Source of the DNA: an uncultured Flavobacteriaceae bacterium
GTDB lineage: Bacteria > Bacteroidota > Bacteroidia > Flavobacteriales > Flavobacteriaceae
Direction of reading: 5' to 3'
Assembly (NCBI GenBank): GCA_937136455.1
Contig: CAKZOO010000058.1
Span: 1-37,323, forward strand
Length of the DNA stretch: 37,323 bases
In this document: positions 8,905-15,980 of the stretch, piece by piece
Layout: the number at the start of each line of letters is the position of its first letter
Position numbering within the stretch: the stretch's first letter is position 1
Translations under genes and position numbers: made by a program
Notes under the pieces: model-generated
What the model was told of the DNA's origin: nothing
The model's input: the letters and a program-made list of their open reading frames with translations, nothing else
Databases searched by the model: none

Positions 8905-10862
8905 ATATTTTGAGATCCTAGAGCTTTGTAATCAAATCCATCTGTACCCGGGAAACCGCCAAAAGGCAATTCAAATTCAGCATTTTGATTGGGAATAAAC
9001 TCTTGGAACTTACCCTTTGTGTATTCTATAGTCCTTTTTTCAAAGTCCCCAGTGGCTCCAAATCCTGTTATGTCGTAATTATTATGAGACTCATCCTGAA
9101 TAACAAGCTTATTAGAGCTTAACCCTGTTTGCATATCATACCAAAATACAAGCCTATCTGACCCTGTTAAATTGCTTAGGTAACCAGTTGCTTCATCATA
9201 CTTCAAAGGGAGATAATCACAGTAAGTCTGAGTCGTTTTTTGTAAGCTATTATCGGTGAGGTAATATTCTAAATCTGATATGGAATTAGTAGAACCAACC
9301 CATGAAACCTCATCATCTGTCAACCTGCCAGACCAAAGACAAGCTTGACCTATATCCCCTCCAAAGCAGATTTTCTCATCTAAACCATCTTTCTTATCAG
9401 AGAACAAAGATACTAAATCAACCCCAGCTATACTAGAATTAGTTTTTATAGTAGACTTGCTAGAATAAACAGTTGTTCCATACTGGTCTTTTTGAGGATC
9501 GACTAAAACTTCTATTGTCGAATCAGCATTTTTTCTTAAGACTACACAATGAAATTTATCTTGGGATGCAATCTTTGTGTCTACTCTAGTTAATTTATTA
9601 TCTGCCCCAGCCTCTGCGATTGTAGCAAAATCTAAGTAAGAGCTTTCATCCTCTTCAACTCTCGATGAGAAATGCAAGTTAGCCTTTACTAAATTAGTGT
9701 TGAAAGTTCCGTCTTCATCTGGGGAAAACTCAAAATTAGTTCTAGGTAATTCGTGAGTAGCAAAAACAGCAGGGTTATACCAATCCCCATCGTCAGCTTG
9801 GTATTGGGCTTGACCACGGACCCAAATCGAAAACGTCCAAGAATCTTTGCTGAAAGCTCCTGTTACATTCGGGTTGTCCGTTGCGAATGAGGCTGCGCTA
9901 TTTCTAGGCAGGTTTAAATAATCAGAAGTAGCCTCCTCTTCACCGACAAAACTCTTTACTAAGCTTTGGCTGGAAAAACGTTTTTGACACGCTTCTATCT
10001 TTTTATTGCAGCCATCTTTTTGCCAGTATGATGGATTATCCTCTGGATTTTGGCCCGTGTTAGCTTGCACACACACATACCAAGTCTTATGGTATATTGG
10101 ACTACCATTATACTGCGTCCTATCTAAAATGATAGATTTATTTTCAATATAAGCAGTCTCACCAACAGAGTAACCAGAATCAGGTTGATAAAATCGATTT
10201 TCATAATTAGATTCTTCAGTTGCGTCTACAGTTATAATATTATTATTAATGTCCGTAAAAGCCTCCCCATCTTCTTTTTCTATCGGTAAGCCTTGGTATC
10301 GACAACCTAAACCTCTATACTGCCAATAACAGTATTTAGCGTTCACAGTCCTGTGATTAACATCAAAATTATCTAAATCTAAAGGTAGATTAAGCTCAAA
10401 CTCTACATAAGATTTATTCTCTTGGACTTTTTGACCTATATAATACTTCTCTTCCGAGATTTCAGAATCAGAGTTAGCTAGCCCAAATGGGTTACCGCTG
10501 TCAAAGTTTGCATCATCTAGATGCTTTACGAAAACTTTTTTTCTAAATACTCTAGCGTTTTTAAAATCTTTATACTTGCCCAAGAAGTAGCTAACAATTT
10601 TGTCGTTGTTGCCCAGTTTTATCTTGGGCCTTGGCAAAGTTCCGTCTCCGAAAACACCAAATCCCTCAGACTCAATAGGGATTGGTATGTATTGAATACC
10701 CTGCCAAATTAAATTACCCCTGAAAACGGAACCTCCATGAAAACTTAGAAATGTTGAAGGTGAATCTACAGTATCTGGATAGATTTTATACAATTCAAGT
10801 ATGGCTGTTGGTTGTAAATCCAACAAACTCCTCGCTACTTCATTTTTTCCTTCAGCCGCCAT
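8901..10862 (-). CDS. Minor tail protein L with CBM-like and LamG-like insertions
   Basis: A 653-residue tail-tip protein. I chose the ATG at 10862 (MAAEGKNEV) over one at 10925, because the upstream codons encode an unrelated hydrophobic leader and overlap the divergent gene at 10903. The L core is recognisable: residues about 105-190 include VFVKHLDDANF, YYIGQKV and CYWQYRGLGC, and the C-terminus has ELPFGGFPG. Cys178, Cys187, Cys285 and Cys292 match the spacing logic of the iron-sulphur cysteines known in lambda L. Two segments interrupt the core. Residues about 220-283 (WYVCVQANTG, then NPSYW) resemble CBM5/12 modules. Residues about 315-625 (SWTFSIWVRG, later GQACLWSGRLTDDEV) resemble a LamG/concanavalin-like fold. 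Usual family length is about 230 residues, so the insertions triple it. Confidence 0.88.
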   Translation of the reverse strand: MAAEGKNEVARSLLDLQPTAILELYKIYPDTVDSPSTFLSFHGGSVFRGNLIWQGIQYIPIPIESEGFGVFGDGTLPRPKIKLGNNDKIVSYFLGKYKDFKNARVFRKKVFVKHLDDANFDSGNPFGLANSDSEISEEKYYIGQKVQENKSYVEFELNLPLDLDNFDVNHRTVNAKYCYWQYRGLGCRYQGLPIEKEDGEAFTDINNNIITVDATEESNYENRFYQPDSGYSVGETAYIENKSIILDRTQYNGSPIYHKTWYVCVQANTGQNPEDNPSYWQKDGCNKKIEACQKRFSSQSLVKSFVGEEEATSDYLNLPRNSAASFATDNPNVTGAFSKDSWTFSIWVRGQAQYQADDGDWYNPAVFATHELPRTNFEFSPDEDGTFNTNLVKANLHFSSRVEEDESSYLDFATIAEAGADNKLTRVDTKIASQDKFHCVVLRKNADSTIEVLVDPQKDQYGTTVYSSKSTIKTNSSIAGVDLVSLFSDKKDGLDEKICFGGDIGQACLWSGRLTDDEVSWVGSTNSISDLEYYLTDNSLQKTTQTYCDYLPLKYDEATGYLSNLTGSDRLVFWYDMQTGLSSNKLVIQDESHNNYDITGFGATGDFEKRTIEYTKGKFQEFIPNQNAEFELPFGGFPGTDGFDYKALGSQNI

Positions 10863-10863
10863 G

Positions 10864-10917
10864 TTTAATATTACACTTCTTTTAGTATTATAAGCAAGAG
10901 AAATGATAATTAAACAA
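10864..10917. promoter_or_regulatory. Divergent promoter region between the L gene and the plus-strand island
   Basis: The short gap between the start at 10862 (minus) and that at 10903 (plus) must hold initiation signals for both. On the minus strand TATAAT lies at 10892-10887 with a weak TTGTTT 19 bases upstream. A second hexamer-like site within GTGTAATATTA at 10876-10866 ends just before the ATG. The GTGTAAT element recurs at 13996-14055. On the plus strand TATTAT (10886-10891) precedes AAGAGAA and the ATG. Which site is used cannot be decided from sequence. Confidence 0.45.
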
Positions 10918-11598
10918 CTAATCAATAAAGAAGATATATGGGAAGACTTTTTAAACTTCTGTTTAAGGTCGAAACCTTATCTGGATTTTTGTTGTGGGTC
11001 CAGAATCATGAGAATTAATGCCGCCAGAAGGATATTTAATGGCTTTTGTGAGTCTTCTGATGTGTATGCTTGTGATGATACCAGCTATATTTTTAATATA
11101 GAACTAGCGGATTACAATTGCATACAGTTTGCATTCACTAACCATTCAAAGTCTAATTCTCAAAAAGTAAAGGCATTCCATGGTATAATGGATCATATTA
11201 GGAATATCAATGGGAAATACTTTGTATCAGAAAATAGACGCACATTTAAAGTTGATTTTTATAAGAAATGGCTGGATAGATATGATAAAAGAGTTATAAT
11301 AGTCAATAATAAGGATGAATCAATCCTATGGTACAATAAAGAAAAAATGGAAAAAACCCTTAAAGTTGTAGGAACAAACCGCTCAGCCCGACATCTACAG
11401 GATAAAATTGTTAAATATGATATTATCAATGTAGAATCTGGCATAAATGCGTGTGTAACTCAAATCTCTATTGATGACGAAAAATACCTTTTTGACTGCA
11501 AACGTATATCGTTAAGAGAAGGTAAAGTCCTTATCCAAGGTATGATTTCTGACGACAAAACATTTGTAGCAAACATAGCTTTAGAATTTAACCCATAA
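10903..11598 (+). CDS. Hypothetical protein, first gene of plus-strand island
   Basis: A 231-residue protein that I do not recognise with confidence. It has no signal peptide or membrane span. It has an early Cys pair (FCCGSR), and residues about 85-125 (KVKAFHGIMDHI, then RRTFKVDFYKKWLDRYDK) slightly recall the helical part of acetyltransferase-like folds, but no acetyl-CoA loop is visible. It is divergent from the L gene and followed after one base by a small gene, so it likely heads an operon with the lysis-like genes that ends at the terminator near 12145. A GCAAGAGAA stretch just before the ATG may serve as a weak ribosome binding site. Confidence 0.7.
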   Translation: MIIKQLINKEDIWEDFLNFCLRSKPYLDFCCGSRIMRINAARRIFNGFCESSDVYACDDTSYIFNIELADYNCIQFAFTNHSKSNSQKVKAFHGIMDHIRNINGKYFVSENRRTFKVDFYKKWLDRYDKRVIIVNNKDESILWYNKEKMEKTLKVVGTNRSARHLQDKIVKYDIINVESGINACVTQISIDDEKYLFDCKRISLREGKVLIQGMISDDKTFVANIALEFNP

Positions 11599-11599
11599 A

Positions 11600-11773
11600 A
11601 TGAGCAAAGAATTAGTAAAATATCGTGTTTACGATAAAAAAGGAGAATATCACCACTCTTACATATCCAAGAATGATGCAATTAATTGTGCAAAATATGT
11701 TTTTGGCTCTGTAAAAAGTGTAAAAGATGGTGAAGAGGAAGAAGTTTTTAGCGCTAAAAAAGTAAAGAAATAA
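11600..11773 (+). CDS. Small hypothetical protein, 57 residues
   Basis: An ATG at 11600 opens a 57-codon frame (start MSKELVKYRVYDKKGEYHHS, end SAKKVKK) stopping at 11773. It is soluble, rich in Lys, Tyr and Glu, with no Pfam-like motif that I recognise. It starts one base after the preceding stop, and its own stop shares bases with the next start (TAATG). This tight spacing, and codon use like that of the neighbours, argue that it is a real gene. The function is unknown. Confidence 0.65.
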   Translation: MSKELVKYRVYDKKGEYHHSYISKNDAINCAKYVFGSVKSVKDGEEEEVFSAKKVKK

Positions 11774-12033
11774 TGTCTCTGATTAAATCTGTTTTGAAAA
11801 GTATTGAACTGTACCTTATGCTAAGGAACAAGTTGGCCTTTTTAGAAATCAAAACCAAACACAGAAAGATAAAAAATGAACTTATTAATGAAATTGAAGA
11901 GTTACGGGCTGCTGGCGATAGCAACTCCTCTGATAGGGCTGACCTCTTGCGGAAGCGACTCAAATCCGAAAACAACGACTTTGAACATATATCAGCCGTC
12001 TTCCTTGAAGCTCAAGGCGGGAATTCCGATTAA
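11773..12033 (+). CDS. Small helical protein overlapping a nested lipoprotein gene
   Basis: An 86-residue, mostly helical and charged protein (start MSLIKSVLKSIELYLMLRNK). It is coupled to the upstream gene by TAATG. Residues 1-20 form an amphipathic helix rather than a clear membrane span, and residues 30-70 look like a coiled coil (KHRKIKNELINEIEEL). Its 3' two-thirds overlap a +1-frame gene for a lipoprotein, the arrangement seen in phage Rz/Rz1 spanin pairs. If it is the inner-membrane partner, it lacks the expected N-terminal anchor, so the spanin reading rests on the arrangement only. Confidence 0.65.
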   Translation: MSLIKSVLKSIELYLMLRNKLAFLEIKTKHRKIKNELINEIEELRAAGDSNSSDRADLLRKRLKSENNDFEHISAVFLEAQGGNSD

Positions 12034-12124
12034 CACTCAGGAGGGAGTTTACACTCCTCCAACCGATGAAGTCTGGCATTCTGACGCTCGATACAGAAAA
12101 CTAGAAAGAGAACTCTTTGATTAA
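11876..12124 (+). CDS. Nested outer-membrane lipoprotein, Rz1-like (o-spanin candidate)
   Basis: An 82-residue protein whose ATG lies inside the preceding gene in the +1 frame and whose end extends 91 bases past it. The N-terminus is a lipoprotein signal: Lys6 and Lys8, hydrophobic residues 10-22, then the lipobox LTSC with Cys25. The +2 residue is Gly, not Asp, which favours outer-membrane sorting. The mature part is about 57 residues, proline-containing (YTPPTDEVW) and ends in a charged helix (YRKLERELFD), as expected for a short o-spanin. Such proteins help fuse the inner and outer membranes at lysis. No endolysin is seen beside it in this window. It ends just before a strong terminator. 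Confidence 0.72.
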   Translation: MNLLMKLKSYGLLAIATPLIGLTSCGSDSNPKTTTLNIYQPSSLKLKAGIPINTQEGVYTPPTDEVWHSDARYRKLERELFD

Positions 12125-12129
12125 AAAAG

Positions 12130-12158
12130 AAACGGCATCCATAACGGATGCCGTTTTT
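12130..12158. terminator. Bidirectional rho-independent terminator
   Basis: A perfect 11-bp stem (12130-12140 with 12146-12156) encloses a 5-base loop. It is followed by five T on the plus strand, and on the minus strand by TTTCTTTTTT. It lies between the converging stops at 12124 (plus) and 12178 (minus), so it can end both transcripts. Confidence 0.93.
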
Positions 12159-12177
12159 AGTTGTTTCTTGGAGCTTA

Positions 12178-12894
12178 TTACCTTCTTTTCCGATTTAAAA
12201 GTAATAACAACCCCAACCCCCCGAATAAGGCCGAACTAACTTCTGGTATAGGTTTCAATGCAGTTGAGTTTCCAATGATGAGATCTTGAGGAACGACTTC
12301 ATCAAATACAAAGTTATCCATTCCGAAGCAGAATGCTGACCATTCCGCTTGTGTATAAACCCCGTTCTCCCATTGAGATAAGTCGCGAATAACAACTTTG
12401 TCAACATTATCAAATGAATCGGGGAGAAAAACGTCTTGATAAGCACCACCCCAATCATCACTTGGCAATTGGTATTCTTCAGTGACTGCAATCCCATCTA
12501 ACCATCCTTGTATAGCAATGATTTCATCTCCACTTGCTGGACCCCCGCCGACTTCGGTATTAGAGGTTATGTGGAAGAACTGAAGGTCAAATGGGGTATT
12601 ACCCTCACGCCCGATCTCAATCGCTGAAATCGCAGTCCAATGTCCGTGGATCACATCGTCTCCAGCGCCATAATAATTTCCGATAGTTTGAAAACTCCAG
12701 TCTTCATTAGGGGATAAGTAATTTAAGACTACAGAGCCTTCTTGGTAGCTGACAACGCCTTCGTTTTGAGATTGCGTATCAGTGATAACGGATTCCCCAT
12801 TTTCAAGGGTTGCTGTACCTCCAGTGAAGGTAACAATTGCTGCCTTAGCTAAGGAAGCCGCAAATAGTAGTGGTAGTGTTATTAGTTTGTTCAT
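12178..12894 (-). CDS. PEP-CTERM sorting domain protein
   Basis: A 238-residue exported protein. Residues 1-18 form a classical signal peptide with a predicted AKA/A cleavage site. The mature part is beta-rich and acidic (many DW, GG and NG turns) with no enzyme motif that I recognise. The C-terminus has the three-part exosortase signal: Pro217-Glu218-Val219 followed by SS, a hydrophobic helix (ALFGGLGLLLLL), and a basic end NRKRR. In hosts with an exosortase such tails are cleaved and the protein is sent to the surface. The proline usual after PE is Val here. The gene overlaps the previous gene by ATGA and ends at the bidirectional terminator. PEP-CTERM cargo on a phage is unusual; it may be a captured host gene. 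Confidence 0.88.
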   Translation of the reverse strand: MNKLITLPLLFAASLAKAAIVTFTGGTATLENGESVITDTQSQNEGVVSYQEGSVVLNYLSPNEDWSFQTIGNYYGAGDDVIHGHWTAISAIEIGREGNTPFDLQFFHITSNTEVGGGPASGDEIIAIQGWLDGIAVTEEYQLPSDDWGGAYQDVFLPDSFDNVDKVVIRDLSQWENGVYTQAEWSAFCFGMDNFVFDEVVPQDLIIGNSTALKPIPEVSSALFGGLGLLLLLNRKRR

Positions 12895-13085
12895 TTTTTT
12901 ACTTTTTTAAGTAGATAATTTTTGATTTTACTCAAGCCGCCAGTCACTTTGCCAAGTATTTTTCCCAGTTTACTGTTTTCTGGAACAATACAAGCTAGTG
13001 TACCCAAAAGCCCCATGAATGAAACAATGAACTCAGGCATTGAGGACATGTATGGGGTTAAAATTTTATCAAATATTTCTTCCAT
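12891..13085 (-). CDS. Small membrane protein (holin-like candidate)
   Basis: A 64-residue protein with one probable membrane helix at about residues 18-35 (FIVSFMGLLGTLACIVP) and a strongly basic C-terminal half ending KNYLLKKVKK. It has no family motif that I recognise. Small size, one span, a basic tail and closeness to the spanin-like genes make a holin or antiholin possible, but that is inference. It starts one base after the stop of the 299-residue gene and overlaps the PEP-CTERM gene by four bases, so the three appear to be one transcript. Confidence 0.62.
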   Translation of the reverse strand: MEEIFDKILTPYMSSMPEFIVSFMGLLGTLACIVPENSKLGKILGKVTGGLSKIKNYLLKKVKK

Positions 13086-13086
13086 G

Positions 13087-13986
13087 TTACCCTCCTAGCT
13101 CAGTTACAGGTTTGTCTTCCTCTAATTCCTCGTCTATCTTAGGTAAGATGCCTTTATCTTCTAGCTCTTTCTTCTTCTCAGCTGCCTCTTCAGCTCTGGC
13201 TGACTTCTCTTCATCAGAGAGTTCCACTGCTTTACCGCCGCTCTCGCCATCATCCTCACTCTCGCTCCCGATGCCGCCCTCACCCTCAGAAGGAGGCCCA
13301 GTTCCTTCTATATCGCCATAACCTTCTTCAGCATATTTAACTATATTTTCGAATGCAGACACTCCAAGTGTTGATTGAGTAAATTGATTAAACTTAGAAA
13401 ATACTCCGTATTCCTGCTCTGAAACTACAGCAATCTCAATGCCTTCAGCCTTAACTGTTTTAGCCTGAAAGTAAGCTCCGCTTCCTATCGACATAATGCC
13501 AGCAGTACCAATTGATGCTATTTTTTGCCCAGCTTCTTGGAAGAATGTCGTTGTCGCCGCAGTTAAAGTTGGAGTTGTCGCTGCCGCCGCTGTTTGAGTT
13601 GTAGCAGCTACAGCTCCTACTCCTGCCACTGTTTTTGTAGCTTTCTTTAATAATTCTTTATTATTCTCAGCTATTTCGGATAATTTATCTAGAGTAGAAG
13701 TCTCTGAAACCTCTACAACTGTTTTTTCAGAAGATTTAGCTTCAACTTTATTATCTTCTTTTATTTCTTCAACATCTTCTGCGGAAGCCTCTTCGACTTC
13801 CCCTTCAGAGCCGCACTCTTCACAAATGCATTTTTGAGCTTCTAAACTCTTGATTTTTTGGAGTAAAGCCCAAGCGGTCTCTCTGGTGTGCCTATCTAAG
13901 TCAGAAATGACTTCGTTATCCTCTGGATTACAATATTTTAAGGCAAAAGCTGTCGCCTCTTCAAGATCTTTATGTTTCCCCGACAT
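13087..13986 (-). CDS. Hypothetical acidic protein with Cys motif and Ala/Thr-rich hydrophobic core
   Basis: A 299-residue protein of unknown function. Residues 1-50 are helical. A compact Cys-x-Cys-x-x-Cys motif sits at residues 53-58, possibly metal-binding. Residues 60-100 are Glu/Lys-rich and disordered. Residues about 115-185 are rich in Ala, Thr and Gly and moderately hydrophobic, perhaps membrane-active or a collapsed helical domain. The last 90 residues are very acidic and Gly/Ser-rich, then helical (EEKSARAEEAAEKKKELED). It heads the three-gene minus-strand unit and faces a divergent gene at 14063. TAATTA ends seven bases before its ATG. Confidence 0.7.
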   Translation of the reverse strand: MSGKHKDLEEATAFALKYCNPEDNEVISDLDRHTRETAWALLQKIKSLEAQKCICEECGSEGEVEEASAEDVEEIKEDNKVEAKSSEKTVVEVSETSTLDKLSEIAENNKELLKKATKTVAGVGAVAATTQTAAAATTPTLTAATTTFFQEAGQKIASIGTAGIMSIGSGAYFQAKTVKAEGIEIAVVSEQEYGVFSKFNQFTQSTLGVSAFENIVKYAEEGYGDIEGTGPPSEGEGGIGSESEDDGESGGKAVELSDEEKSARAEEAAEKKKELEDKGILPKIDEELEEDKPVTELGG

Positions 13987-13993
13987 TTGTTTT

Positions 13994-14057
13994 TAATTAC
14001 ACATAAACCTAGATTTTTGAAATATTTTAATAAAATTTAAGATAAATTGTGTAATTA
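13994..14057. promoter_or_regulatory. Divergent promoter with perfect 10-bp inverted repeat
   Basis: The 76-base gap between two divergent starts is bounded by TAATTACACA (13994-14003) and its exact reverse complement TGTGTAATTA (14048-14057). Read in each transcription direction, the same TGTGTAATTA lies seven bases (minus gene) or five bases (plus gene) before the ATG. It could be a paired -10-type promoter element or the half-sites of a regulator. The centre is very AT-rich. Confidence 0.6.
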
Positions 14058-14062
14058 GACTT

Positions 14063-14377
14063 ATGGATCACTGGACCGTTATCTCATCTCTAATATCAGC
14101 GTTATTTGGTGGGGCCTTATGGAATTATATGGGGAAGAGGCTTAACGCTGAACACCAAATAAAAAAATTAGATTACGAAACAGAGGGGGTTCTGCTTGGT
14201 AACCTAATTGAAAGAGTAAGCAAATTAGAATCCTTACTTACCGCCTCTTCAGAAGAAAAAGAGGCTATGAGATTTCAGATAAGTGAATTAACTGTTCAAG
14301 TAACAGAATTAAAGGTTGAGATAAAATTCTTAAGAGAAGAAAATACTAGACTTAGAGAGGCGAATCAGAGTATATAA
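14063..14377 (+). CDS. Membrane-anchored coiled-coil protein
   Basis: A 104-residue protein with one N-terminal membrane helix (about residues 5-23, ISSLISALFGGALWNYM) followed by basic residues and a long coiled coil to the C-terminus (LIERVSKLESLL, later VTELKVEIKFLREEN). The shape resembles inner-membrane spanins or holin accessory proteins. However, the positive charges after the helix favour a cytoplasmic C-terminus, which is opposite to a spanin. It is a single-gene plus-strand transcript whose 3' end overlaps the convergent gene by 13 bases. The role is unresolved. Confidence 0.68.
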   Translation: MDHWTVISSLISALFGGALWNYMGKRLNAEHQIKKLDYETEGVLLGNLIERVSKLESLLTASSEEKEAMRFQISELTVQVTELKVEIKFLREENTRLREANQSI

Positions 14378-14673
14378 AAATTATAAGAAGGCTGATTACC
14401 CTCTTGGAAAGTGTTTTTATAAATATGAAAGTTGAGATTGCCACCGTTCTCAATCAGCTTTTTTAGGACTTCTTGAGAAAGCTTGGCCCTACCCGATAGA
14501 TAAGAGTCACCTTTCCTGTTGTTCTTAATCCAACAGCCTCCAACTTTCTTATCAGACCACTCACTGAAAGAGCCCCTCTGTCGCTCTGAGGAAATCTGAC
14601 TTGTGTTTGGATGGGACGCGCTGGTATTGGCGTTTAAACCTTCTGTAGTTTCTTCTTGATGTGCCGTCTTCAT
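14365..14673 (-). CDS. Small hypothetical protein, DUF736-like C-terminal half
   Basis: A 102-residue protein. The first 45 residues are polar and probably disordered. The remainder (GGCWIKNNRKGDSYLSGRA, later HIYKNTFQEGNQPSYNFYIL) has the alternating pattern of short beta proteins such as DUF736, where a WVK-x-S/N-x-x-G-x-x-YLSG strand is followed by a K-N-x(4-6)-QPDY segment. I state this as a resemblance only. A near-consensus promoter (14680-14708) places the transcript start almost at the ATG. Confidence 0.6.
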   Translation of the reverse strand: MKTAHQEETTEGLNANTSASHPNTSQISSERQRGSFSEWSDKKVGGCWIKNNRKGDSYLSGRAKLSQEVLKKLIENGGNLNFHIYKNTFQEGNQPSYNFYIL

Positions 14674-14679
14674 TGATTA

Positions 14680-14708
14680 ATGATAATGCTTTTCTGATTT
14701 TTTTGCAA
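14680..14708 (-). promoter_or_regulatory. Sigma-70-like promoter for the gene at 14673
   Basis: On the minus strand TTGCAA (14708-14703) and TATCAT (14685-14680) are separated by exactly 17 bases. Only six bases separate the -10 hexamer from the ATG at 14673, so transcription would begin at or very near the start codon. Confidence 0.55.
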
Positions 14709-14718
14709 GTTTTTCCAC

Positions 14719-15180
14719 TCATAATTTTGCTATGTAACTTTCTGAATCTTTGATGAATCCAAGTCTCCTATAGAGACTCTTTACTTTGTTTTTATTTGGT
14801 GATTTTTCAGAACAACCCATCTGTATACGCTCAAAATCATTGTCCCTAGCATACTTTATAGCTGTAGCTAAAAGCTTGTAGCCAACCCGGGGGTTTGCTG
14901 AAAGCCAAACGTATTCTGAAAACACTTCTAACCCATGTCTTGGCCCTTTATCTTTTAAGAAAACTATAGCCGCATCATATTTACCTTGATCATTTAAGTT
15001 TGCCCAAGCAAAAACGTTAAAAACCAACATCTTATCGTGAGCAAAAGCTTGCTTCATCGACTCAACCCCGTTTGGTAAAAGATAATGGTAAGTATTATCT
15101 TCATCCTTCAGGTTTAAGTAGCCTGAAATATCATCAGCAGCTTTATTGAACTGTTCTGCGGTGGCTATCCTTTTGATCAT
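14719..15180 (-). CDS. GNAT-family N-acetyltransferase
   Basis: A 153-residue protein with the GNAT fold order. A central strand-helix part contains DAAIVFLKDK, then a helix/loop at ANPRVGYKLLATAIKYARD (acetyl-CoA binding region, with a degenerate R-x-x-G-x-G/A loop), and the C-terminal KVKSLYRRLGFIKDSESY strand typical of the family. The acceptor is unknown; phage GNATs may modify sugars, proteins or toxins. It overlaps the upstream gene by four bases, so it is expressed with the annealing-like protein and glycosyltransferases. Confidence 0.82.
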   Translation of the reverse strand: MIKRIATAEQFNKAADDISGYLNLKDEDNTYHYLLPNGVESMKQAFAHDKMLVFNVFAWANLNDQGKYDAAIVFLKDKGPRHGLEVFSEYVWLSANPRVGYKLLATAIKYARDNDFERIQMGCSEKSPNKNKVKSLYRRLGFIKDSESYIAKL

Positions 15181-15980
15181 TTATGGATAAGAGCAATTAG
15201 CTTACGAACCTCTTTAGTTGGGATATCCTTCCAAGACTTCCAAGTTTTTATAGATTCTACATCATAATTGTAGACCTCATCTTTATACATTTGCCTAAGT
15301 AATTCTAGAAAGTCCTCAAATGAAGACACACTCTTCTTAGATAAAAGGCTCTTTTGCAGGAGGCCAATAGGCGTTGTAGCTGCAACCTCAACAGACTCTA
15401 CGGAGATACTATTGTTTGCCCCTTTAGACTTGTCGATCTCATCAGCGCCCACAATGTGGATATTTAAGAAATTCCGAACGCAACGAACAAAAGCCCTATT
15501 GCAAGCTATTGTCTCTAAGAACTTAGAAGCAAATGAATCTGTATTATCTAAAGTAGCATTAGCTACATCTTCATAAACAACAGTCTCACTACCGACCCCA
15601 TCAAAACTTTCATAGTTAGAAATCCAATTGATCTTACACCTAACTACCACGTAACCATCTGAGAGTCTTTCTGTGATGAAACTCACTTTTTCAAACCCTC
15701 TTAAACGAGCAAGCTCCTTGATACCACCCAGCATAATCAAAAGCTGGTTGTCTGCTAGACCATCTACAGAATCTGGCATTTCTTTATTCCTAAAATTGAA
15801 CCAGTCTTTATTAGGGTAAAGAAACTCAGGCTTAATCATAGCCCTCCAGTTTACAGAACCATCTTCGTTGAAGACGTAATCTACATTTTCTAAAAGGCCA
15901 TAAGCGTCTCGCTTATAAACGTCTGGCCCAAAGAACTTCTTCTTTGCCACTTTTTTAGTTGCTGTTTTCTTCTTGCTCAT
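15177..15980 (-). CDS. Conserved phage protein, possible ssDNA-annealing type
   Basis: A 267-residue protein starting at the ATG at 15980 (MSKKKTATKK); an upstream ATG at 16097 would overlap the previous gene much more and adds an unlikely leader. After a basic N-terminus, residues about 30-165 (GSVNWRAMIKPEFLYPN, later ARLRGFEKVSF, and SFASKFLETIACNRAFVRCV) have the look of phage recombination mediators that carry substrate-size conserved Asn/Arg helices, but I cannot place it in Rad52, Erf or RecT with confidence. The C-terminal third is helical. It overlaps the glycosyltransferase gene upstream by 26 bases. Confidence 0.6.
   Translation of the reverse strand: MSKKKTATKKVAKKKFFGPDVYKRDAYGLLENVDYVFNEDGSVNWRAMIKPEFLYPNKDWFNFRNKEMPDSVDGLADNQLLIMLGGIKELARLRGFEKVSFITERLSDGYVVVRCKINWISNYESFDGVGSETVVYEDVANATLDNTDSFASKFLETIACNRAFVRCVRNFLNIHIVGADEIDKSKGANNSISVESVEVAATTPIGLLQKSLLSKKSVSSFEDFLELLRQMYKDEVYNYDVESIKTWKSWKDIPTKEVRKLIALIHK

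Noticed and set aside
10863..10925. Longer start for the L gene giving a hydrophobic leader
   Set aside because: It would overlap the divergent gene at 10903, and minor tail proteins L have no signal peptide; the ATG at 10862 fits the family better.
12255..12497. 80-codon frame on the minus strand inside the PEP-CTERM gene
   Set aside because: It is an alternative frame of a gene with clear sorting signals at both ends and has no features of its own.
13040..13321. 93-codon Ser-rich plus-strand frame opposite the 299-residue gene
   Set aside because: Its serine and proline richness is the reverse complement of the acidic, Glu/Gly-rich end of that gene.
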